A stretch of 6,338 bases of DNA from CAZALT01 sp964485515 (GTDB lineage: Bacteria > Actinomycetota > Acidimicrobiia > Acidimicrobiales > Acidimicrobilacustridaceae). Shown here piece after piece: positions 1 through 4,974 of this stretch. The stretch is from the NCBI GenBank assembly GCA_964485515.1, contig CAZALT010000194.1:1-6338 (forward strand). The letters are read 5' to 3'. Position numbers and translations under genes: made by a program. Position 1 is the stretch's first letter. Every line of letters starts with the position of its first letter. The notes below the pieces were generated by a model that made no database searches, had not been told where the DNA came from, and worked only from the letters and a program-made list of their open reading frames with translations.

Positions 1-124
1 TGGCGCGGACCATGCCGCCGTAGAAGAACGCCAGGCCCGGTGTCATGAACAGCACGAGGGCTGACGACACCAGGACCCAGGCGATATCTCCTGAATCAAG
101 GTTGGATACGACTTCGGCTTCCAT
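1..124 (-). CDS. amt: Ammonium transporter (Amt family), N-terminal fragment, cut by window edge
   Basis: Integral membrane channel of the Amt/Mep/Rh family, which conducts ammonium/ammonia across the cytoplasmic membrane as a trimer. Only the first 41 codons are in the window. After a short acidic N-terminus (MEAEVVSNLDSGD) comes a hydrophobic first membrane helix, roughly residues 14-35, ending in AFFYGGMVRA. This matches the family's conserved TM1 segment (ALFYGG.vR.k in AmtB). The ATG at 124-122 is supported by a good Shine-Dalgarno (GGAAGGA, plus-strand 129-135) 4 nt upstream. I see no separate cleavable signal peptide, so the first hydrophobic stretch is probably TM1 itself. The gene lies on the same strand as the xseA-xseB-GGDEF/EAL unit but after a 199-bp gap, so it may be transcribed separately. 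No PII (glnK) gene is visible; it could lie beyond the edge. The assignment rests on a short but characteristic stretch. Confidence 0.87.
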   Translation of the reverse strand, partial: MEAEVVSNLDSGDIAWVLVSSALVLFMTPGLAFFYGGMVRA

Positions 125-248
125 GTGATCCTTCCGTTGCTGGTAGCAGGTGCTTGGGGGAGGCGAAGGTCTCCCTCAGGTTCCCGGACAGCATGAAGGG
201 GTCAGATTTCGTGGATGTTTCGTCAGAAGCGAGACATCGGGAACGCAC

Positions 249-268
249 TGTGACCGGTGCATGTCACA
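249..268. promoter_or_regulatory. Spaced inverted repeat upstream of amt, possible operator
   Basis: TGTGAC and GTCACA form perfect 6-bp arms separated by 8 bp, centred about 135 bp before the amt start codon. The half-sites resemble CRP/FNR-family half-sites (TGTGA/TCACA), but the 10-bp gap between TGTGA and TCACA is longer than the 6 bp of a standard CRP or GlxR site. It also does not fit the actinobacterial GlnR consensus as I know it. It may bind a dimeric regulator of amt, or be chance. Confidence 0.25.
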
Positions 269-301
269 AATCTGAACGGTTTCTGTCTCCGGCTGCGGTG
301 C

Positions 302-323
302 GGGCGAGCCGCCCCGGTACCGG
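302..323 (-). terminator. GC-rich hairpin and palindrome just after the GGDEF/EAL stop codon, possible weak terminator
   Basis: Directly after the TGA stop (326-324) the minus strand carries a 10-bp perfect palindrome (CCGGTACCGG, 314-323), then a GGGCG/CGCCC stem with a 3-nt loop (302-314). No U-tract follows, so this is not a classical intrinsic terminator. U-less GC hairpins have been proposed as terminators in actinobacteria. It could also stabilise the 3' end of the mRNA. Confidence 0.25.
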
Positions 324-2516
324 TCAGACGTCGAGACCGAGGAGCGCTTCGATCTCGCGATCGGGCACCGGACGACCGAGCAGGAAGCCCTGGGCGTACT
401 CGCAGCCGATGCGCTCGAGCGCCGCGAGCTGCTCGGGCGTCTCGACGCCCTCAGCCACCGCTTGCAACCCGAGGGTGTGGGCCAGGTTCACCACGGCCTC
501 CACGATGGCGGCGTCGCTGGCATCGTCGACCATGTCGCCCACGAACGTGCGGTCGACCTTCAAGAGATCGACCGGGAACGTGCGGAGGTAGCTGAGCGAG
601 GAGTAGCCGGTGCCGAAGTCGTCGATCGCGATCTCCACCCCGAGATCTTTGAGTCGGCTCAAGGTTGCCGCAGACATCTCGACATCGTGCATGACCACGC
701 TCTCGGTGATCTCCAGCGTGAGGCGCGCCGGGTCGATGCCCGTGCGGGTCAAGATGGCCGCGACGTCGTCGGCGAGACCGAGGAACGAGAGCTGCCGTCC
801 CGAGATGTTGACCGCGACCTTGAACGGGAGGTCTTCGCGGCGCGAGGCGAGCCATCGCTGCACCTGGTGACATGCCTGTTCGAGGACCCAACGGCCGATG
901 GGGACGATGAGCCCCGTGTCCTCCGCGACGGCGATGAACTCGCCCGGGAGCAGGAGACCTCGTTCGGGGTGCTCCCAGCGGACGAGCGCCTCGACCCCGG
1001 CGAGCTCACCCGTGGCCACCGAGAAGATCGGCTGGTAGAAGACCCGCAGCTCGTGGCGTTCGATCGCCCGGCGCAGGGTGTTGTCGATGTCGAGGCGATC
1101 CACGACGTCGGTGCGCATGGCGTCGTCGAAGCTCACCCATCGGGCTCGGCCTCGTTCCTTGGCCTGGTACATCGCCGCGTCGGCGTCGCGCAGGACGTCG
1201 TCGGGAGCGGCGTGCGGACCAGCCGCGAAGGCGATGCCGATGCTCGCACCCACGTAGATCTCGCTGTCGCCGATGACGATGGGTCGATTGATGGCATCGA
1301 GGATGCGATCAGCGATGACGATCGCATCCTCAGGTGTGGCGAGCTCCTCGCACAGCACGACGAACTCGTCGCCACCGAAGCGCGCCACGCTGTCGCTCGG
1401 GCGCAGCGTCGCCTCGATGCGTGACGCGATCGCGGTGAGGAGCTGGTCGCCGACCGAGTGGCCGAGGCTGTCGTTCACGAGCTTGAAATTGTCGAGATCG
1501 AGGAAGAGGACCGAGATCTCCTGGTCGTGGCGTTCGGCGCGCCCGATGGCCGTGGCGAGGCGGTCGATCAGCAACGTGCGGTTCGGTAGGCCGGTGAGCG
1601 GGTCGTGGGTCGCCTGGTGGGCGAGTCGACGCTCGAGGGCCTTGCGTTGGCTGATGTCGATGACGTTGGCGACGACCCCGCCCACCGCGGGATCAGTCAG
1701 CCGGTTCGTGAGGATGCACTCGACCCAGTGCCATGAGCCGTCGGCGTGACGGACCCGCACGATGCAGGTGCCGGTGCCGTTCGCCTTGGCGCGGCACGTC
1801 ACCCATGCATCGATCGCTTCGGCCATGTCGTCGGGGTGGGTGAGCGTGGCGGACTCGACGCCGACGAGCGCGTCGGGCGCATAGCCAAGCATGCCGGGCA
1901 GCGACGGGCTGACCCAGGTGATCACGCCTTGGTCGTCGAGGATCTCGATGAGCGAACCGGAGTGCTCGACGAGGGCACGGAAGCGGGCCTCGCTGGCGAG
2001 CAGGGCGGCCTGGGCCTCGTGGCGATCGGTGACGTCACGGAAGTTGCACAGCACCCCTTGGATCTCCGCGTTGTCGGTCAGGTTGGTCACCGAGGCCTCG
2101 ACCCAGCGCCAGCTGCCGTCGGCGTGGCGGACCCGCACGGTGAGCTCGAGCCGAACCCCCGGCTCGCGCAGCTTGTCCAGGCTGACCCGCACGTCCGCGA
2201 GGTCATCGGGGTGCATGAAGTCGAGGCCGAGCGTGCCGATGAGCTCGTCGGGCTCGCGGCCGAGGACATGGTGCAGCGCGGGACTCGCGTAGGTGACGCC
2301 CTCGTCGGAATCGACGATGATCACGACGTCCGAGCTGTTCTGGACCAACGTGCGGTAGCGGGCTTCGCTGCCGATGATGCCGGTGGTGCGCCCGGTCTCG
2401 CTGATGCCGATGGTGCTTCCGGTCGGATGATCGGTGAGGTCGATGGCCGTGACGCGGTCATCGCCGTGGGTCGCGAACGGGTCGACCGCGTCCGGGTGCT
2501 CGGGCGAGGACGTCAC
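324..2516 (-). CDS. PAS-PAS-GGDEF-EAL cyclic-di-GMP synthase/phosphodiesterase
   Basis: 730-residue cytosolic sensor enzyme expected to make and/or break down c-di-GMP; no membrane segment is visible. Order: an unassigned polar N-terminus (1-48); two PAS/PAC sensor modules (about 50-165 and 175-292), each with an HPDD motif (102-105, 227-230) and a RHADGSW PAC strand (130-136, 256-262); GGDEF domain (about 293-465); EAL domain (about 475-728). In the GGDEF domain HDPLTGLPNR (304-313), the metal Asp in FLDLDNFK, NDSLGH and GGDEF (381-385) are intact. An RxxD inhibitory I-site (RPSD, 372-375) sits five residues before GGDEF. The EAL domain keeps EAL (509-511), N570, E602, DDFGTGYSS (632-640), K653, E689 and Q709, so both activities are predicted; which dominates cannot be told from sequence. 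The start is GTG at 2516-2514, overlapping the xseB stop in a GTGA quartet, which implies translational coupling. What the PAS domains sense is unknown. Confidence 0.96.
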   Translation of the reverse strand: MTSSPEHPDAVDPFATHGDDRVTAIDLTDHPTGSTIGISETGRTTGIIGSEARYRTLVQNSSDVVIIVDSDEGVTYASPALHHVLGREPDELIGTLGLDFMHPDDLADVRVSLDKLREPGVRLELTVRVRHADGSWRWVEASVTNLTDNAEIQGVLCNFRDVTDRHEAQAALLASEARFRALVEHSGSLIEILDDQGVITWVSPSLPGMLGYAPDALVGVESATLTHPDDMAEAIDAWVTCRAKANGTGTCIVRVRHADGSWHWVECILTNRLTDPAVGGVVANVIDISQRKALERRLAHQATHDPLTGLPNRTLLIDRLATAIGRAERHDQEISVLFLDLDNFKLVNDSLGHSVGDQLLTAIASRIEATLRPSDSVARFGGDEFVVLCEELATPEDAIVIADRILDAINRPIVIGDSEIYVGASIGIAFAAGPHAAPDDVLRDADAAMYQAKERGRARWVSFDDAMRTDVVDRLDIDNTLRRAIERHELRVFYQPIFSVATGELAGVEALVRWEHPERGLLLPGEFIAVAEDTGLIVPIGRWVLEQACHQVQRWLASRREDLPFKVAVNISGRQLSFLGLADDVAAILTRTGIDPARLTLEITESVVMHDVEMSAATLSRLKDLGVEIAIDDFGTGYSSLSYLRTFPVDLLKVDRTFVGDMVDDASDAAIVEAVVNLAHTLGLQAVAEGVETPEQLAALERIGCEYAQGFLLGRPVPDREIEALLGLDV
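1719..1761 (-). repeat. Internal direct repeat, copy in second PAS domain
   Basis: By eye 38 of 43 bases match 2097-2139, exactly 378 bp (126 codons) away and in the same frame. The segment encodes the PAC strand with RVRHADGSW. It points to the two PAS modules arising by tandem duplication or being kept alike by gene conversion. Confidence 0.7.
2097..2139 (-). repeat. Internal direct repeat, copy in first PAS domain
   Basis: Partner of the copy at 1719-1761. The last 25 bases (2115-2139 against 1737-1761) differ at only one position. It encodes the PAC strand of PAS module 1. Confidence 0.7.
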
Positions 2517-2740
2517 GAGGCGTCGTCCACCACGACGTCCTCGTCGAGCTCAGCCATGACGTGTTCGATGTCGACGCGCGCCGCGTCGAGTCGTTGGCGG
2601 CAGAACCGCAGGAGCTCGGCTGCGTCTTTCACCCGGGTGGCGAGCACGTCGACATCGATGTCGTCGTCCTCCAGTTCGGTGAGGATCGCCTCGAGCTCAG
2701 CGACCGCCTGGGCGTACGAGCGGGTGGAGGTCTGCTGCAT
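2513..2740 (-). CDS. xseB: Exodeoxyribonuclease VII small subunit
   Basis: Small helical subunit of exonuclease VII, which degrades single-stranded DNA to oligonucleotides and works in mismatch repair and clearance of damaged DNA; several XseB copies bind the coiled-coil region of each XseA. The 75-residue length is typical of the family. The N-terminal core SYAQAVAELEAILTELE and the later VKDAAELLRFCRQRL match the family's two-helix hairpin pattern. The C-terminus is acidic (ELDEDVVVDDAS). The chosen ATG (2740-2738) shares one base with the xseA TGA stop (TGATG). A GTG one codon upstream (2743) would give a 4-nt GTGA overlap and one extra Met, and is about as plausible; a GGAG lies at suitable distance for either. 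The 3' end overlaps the start of the c-di-GMP enzyme gene by 3 bases (GTGA). Function is confident from motif, size and position after xseA. Confidence 0.94.
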   Translation of the reverse strand: MQQTSTRSYAQAVAELEAILTELEDDDIDVDVLATRVKDAAELLRFCRQRLDAARVDIEHVMAELDEDVVVDDAS

Positions 2741-4137
2741 CACGTGCCGTCTCCGGCGGGGCCAGAGCTCGGTGCCGGGCTGGATGCGATGACCGTGCTC
2801 GTGATCGAGCCATCGGACGTGGACGTCGTGATCGACTCGCCGACCGCCACGTCCTCGATGCTTCGCACGATCTGTCCGTTCTCCTTGGTGGTGATCGACC
2901 AGCCTCGCATGACGAGGCGGGCCGGGTCGAGGGCTGTCAGGCGAGAACCTCGAAGCGTCGTTGCCGCCTCAGCGGTACGCAGCCCGCGTGGCGCCGCGTT
3001 CCGGAGGCGTCGGTGCGAGTCGGCGACGAGCGCGTCAGCGGTCGTGAGGCAACGCGTCGACTCTCGAGACAGCCGAGCGGCGCGCGTCTCGAGGCCGTGC
3101 TGCTCGACGACGACGCGGCTGCGGACCAGGGACTCGACCCGGGTCGCCGTCGTCCGGGCCTCGCGTTCGAGGTGGTCGACTCGGTTGGTCGCCCGGTCCC
3201 GGATGGCCGACCACGCGGCGTCGACGCGGTCGACCGCGCTCCGTGCGTGGCGAACGAGGTGGACGGCGCAGGCCGTGGGCGTCTTGAGGCTGGTGTGGGC
3301 GACCGCATCGGCGACGCTCGTGTCGATCTCGTGGCCGATGCCGGTGACGACGGGCGTTGCGAGGCCGGCGATCGTCCGGGCGAGGACCTCGCTGTCGAAG
3401 ACCGCGAGGTCGGTCTTCGCCCCACCGCCGCGCACGAGCGCGATGACATCGACCTGTCGCCGATCCAGGGCGGTGAGTGCGGCGGCGATCGAACGGTCGG
3501 CCTGCCCGCCCTGGACCTGGGCGTGGACGAAGACCACCTGCCAGCCGAGGGCGCTCGACTCGAGCTCGTGGACGAAGTCGGCCATCGCCGCGCTGCCGTC
3601 GCTCGTGACGAGTCCGATGCGTTCGATCACCGCCGGGATCGGGCGTGAGGCGTTGCGGTCGAGGAGTCCTTCCGCCGCCAGTGCGGTCACCACGCGGTCT
3701 CGCTCCGACTGCAGCAGGGCGAGGGTGAACGCGGGGTCGATCGCGCTCATCTTCAGCTGCACCTTGCCCTGGGGTGCGTACAGCTCGACGCGGGCGCGGA
3801 TCCGTATGCGGGTGCCGTCGGTCATGCGCACCGCGCCACCGGCTCGCTTGAGCGCCTGGTTCACGGTTTGGCGGGCCGCGTCGAAGAGGACGACCGGGAT
3901 CACGGCGGCGGGTGCCTGGGTTCGGGCGGGTGGTGCCGGGAAGAGCTCGCCGCCGGTGCTGTCGCTGGCATCGACGCTGTCGCCGGCGTCGACGAGCTGG
4001 AAGTACACGTGGCCGTTCCGGCTCCGGCTGATCGACGCGATCGTGCCGTGGACCCAGACCTGGTTCTGGTACGTGAGTCTGAGCACGTCGGCGATCTCGT
4101 CGTTGAGCTCCGCTACGGAGTAGGCACCGTCGAGCAC
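2740..4137 (-). CDS. xseA: Exodeoxyribonuclease VII large subunit
   Basis: Catalytic subunit of exonuclease VII, acting on single-stranded DNA in the cytoplasm with XseB. 465 residues, near the usual 400-460. An N-terminal OB fold (about 6-130) contains the family pattern SVAELNDEIADVL, VWVHGTIASISRSRNGHVYFQL. The catalytic domain shows IGLVTSDGSAAMADF (174-188), ALVRGGGAKTDLAVFD (233-248), GIGHEIDTSVAD (266-277) and TPTACA (286-291). A long helical, probably coiled-coil stretch (about 295-395) should bind XseB, and the C-terminal strand module includes LDPARLVMRGWS (403-414) and DGSITSTV. About 25 low-complexity residues (51-76) are inserted in the OB fold. The reading frame stays open far upstream, but that part is antisense to the SDR gene. 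GTG at 4137 is the only ATG or GTG start near the conserved N-terminus, and a TAGCGT -10 element 7 nt before it suggests a leaderless transcript. First gene of the xseA-xseB-GGDEF/EAL unit. Confidence 0.94.
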   Translation of the reverse strand: MLDGAYSVAELNDEIADVLRLTYQNQVWVHGTIASISRSRNGHVYFQLVDAGDSVDASDSTGGELFPAPPARTQAPAAVIPVVLFDAARQTVNQALKRAGGAVRMTDGTRIRIRARVELYAPQGKVQLKMSAIDPAFTLALLQSERDRVVTALAAEGLLDRNASRPIPAVIERIGLVTSDGSAAMADFVHELESSALGWQVVFVHAQVQGGQADRSIAAALTALDRRQVDVIALVRGGGAKTDLAVFDSEVLARTIAGLATPVVTGIGHEIDTSVADAVAHTSLKTPTACAVHLVRHARSAVDRVDAAWSAIRDRATNRVDHLEREARTTATRVESLVRSRVVVEQHGLETRAARLSRESTRCLTTADALVADSHRRLRNAAPRGLRTAEAATTLRGSRLTALDPARLVMRGWSITTKENGQIVRSIEDVAVGESITTSTSDGSITSTVIASSPAPSSGPAGDGT

Positions 4138-4144
4138 GGCGGTG

Positions 4145-4150
4145 ACGCTA
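4145..4150 (-). promoter_or_regulatory. Candidate -10 element of leaderless xseA promoter
   Basis: The minus strand reads TAGCGT, fitting the TAnnnT pattern of sigma-70-type -10 elements in actinobacteria. It ends 7 nt before the xseA GTG, so transcription would begin at or next to the start codon. No clear -35 hexamer is visible. There is no convincing Shine-Dalgarno at normal distance, only an AGG about 11 nt away that overlaps this element. This site presumably drives the three-gene unit. Confidence 0.42.
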
Positions 4151-4171
4151 CCTGTCCGAACCAGACGGCAG

Positions 4172-4177
4172 TAGCGT
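4172..4177 (+). promoter_or_regulatory. Candidate -10 element of leaderless SDR promoter
   Basis: TAGCGT lies 8 nt before the SDR ATG at 4186, the spacing expected when the start codon is the mRNA 5' end or within two bases of it. The 8 nt between hold no Shine-Dalgarno. No good -35 is seen; the position 17 bp upstream (4149-4154) would fall on the opposing -10 element. Confidence 0.42.
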
Positions 4178-4185
4178 CCTCGTCC

Positions 4186-4974
4186 ATGTCCGGGAACCCG
4201 CTCGATCCGTTTCGTCCGGAGGCGCTGTTCCGGCTCGATGATCGGGTCGCGATCGTGACCGGGGGCAGTCGGGGCCTCGGTCGGTCCATCGCGCTCGGCC
4301 TGGCTGCAGCTGGCGCCACCGTCGTGATCGCGAGCCGCAAGCCCGACGCGTGCGAGGCCGTCGTGCGCGAGATCGACGGGGCGGGAGGTCAGGCGCTGGC
4401 CGTGCCGACCCACGTCGGTCGGACCGAGGAGCTCGAGCGGCTCGTGGAGACCACCGTCGCCGCGCTCGGTGGCATCAGCATCGTCGTGAACAACGCGGCG
4501 AACCCGCTGGGTGGGATGCTCGCCGACTCGACCGACCTCGCGTTCGAGAAGTCCTACGAGGTCAACGTGCGGGCCCCGCTCACGCTCGCATCCCGGGCAC
4601 TTCCCCACCTCGTGGCATCGGGGCACGGCTCGGTCATCAACATGATCACGGTCGCCGCGTTCAGCGGTGGCGAGCACATGGGGCTCTACACGTCGAGCAA
4701 GGCGGCGCTCTGGAACCTGACGACGGTGATGGCGAAGGAGTGGGGACCGCAAGGTGTGCGGGTGAACTCGATCGCACCCGGCCCGTTCGCCACCGACATG
4801 ATGGACACGGCGACGTCGATCCCCGAGCTCGAGGAGCTCATCTTGTCGTCGCTCATCATCAAGCGGATGGCGGACCCGTCCGAGATCGTCGGCGCCGCGC
4901 TGTTCCTGGCGAGCGATGCGTCGTCCTACGTGACCGGTTCGGTGTTGCGCGTCGACGGCGGCGCCAGCGCCTGA
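4186..4974 (+). CDS. Short-chain dehydrogenase/reductase (SDR), substrate unknown
   Basis: 262-residue NAD(P)-dependent oxidoreductase of the classical SDR fold, likely cytosolic and tetrameric as the family usually is. The cofactor motif TGGSRGLG is at 25-32, NNAA at 102-105, the catalytic Asn at N127 (YEVNV), YTSSK at 168-172 (Tyr and Lys of the active site), and the PG motif with the substrate loop at 198-205. The C-terminus SSYVTGSVLRVDGG is typical of the family. Arg at 29 and Arg51 just after the second strand suggest NADP(H) preference. The residue 13 before Tyr168, normally the catalytic Ser, is Thr155 (codon ACG, 4648-4650). The usual adenine-contacting Asp-Val is replaced by HVG (76-78). 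The ATG at 4186 is preferred because upstream codons are antisense to xseA and the -10 element fits it. The gene is divergent from xseA, and its last 49 bp overlap the opposing ABC transporter gene. The substrate cannot be read from the sequence. Confidence 0.94.
   Translation: MSGNPLDPFRPEALFRLDDRVAIVTGGSRGLGRSIALGLAAAGATVVIASRKPDACEAVVREIDGAGGQALAVPTHVGRTEELERLVETTVAALGGISIVVNNAANPLGGMLADSTDLAFEKSYEVNVRAPLTLASRALPHLVASGHGSVINMITVAAFSGGEHMGLYTSSKAALWNLTTVMAKEWGPQGVRVNSIAPGPFATDMMDTATSIPELEELILSSLIIKRMADPSEIVGAALFLASDASSYVTGSVLRVDGGASA

Noticed and set aside
138..148. TGCT-GGT-AGCA mini inverted repeat before amt
   Set aside because: 4-bp arms are expected by chance.
158..175. Small hairpin (GGGAG/CTCCC) in the likely amt leader
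   Set aside because: Only 5 bp without a mismatch, with no recognisable regulatory partner structure; such stems are common in GC-rich DNA.
125..323. Possible c-di-GMP (GEMM) riboswitch upstream of amt
   Set aside because: The conserved GEMM core sequences and stem arrangement are not found on either strand.
154..591. 145-codon plus-strand frame starting in the amt upstream spacer
   Set aside because: Most of it is antisense to the EAL domain, composition is Ser/Arg/Thr-rich, and no family is recognisable.
462..1424. 320-codon open frame on the plus strand
   Set aside because: Antisense to the GGDEF-EAL domains whose catalytic motifs fix the coding strand; no domain seen.
1746..2792. 348-codon open frame on the plus strand
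   Set aside because: Antisense to the PAS region with an Asp/Val/Gly/Arg-rich shadow composition and a Ser run at the end; no family features.
2561..4123. 520-codon open frame on the plus strand
   Set aside because: Antisense to xseA and xseB, Arg/Ser/Thr-rich composition, no recognisable domain; a high-GC shadow frame.
4138..4752. Upstream extension of the xseA reading frame to an ATG at 4752
   Set aside because: The extra 205 codons are antisense to the well-conserved SDR gene, lie before the conserved XseA N-terminus and look like Arg/His-rich antisense translation.
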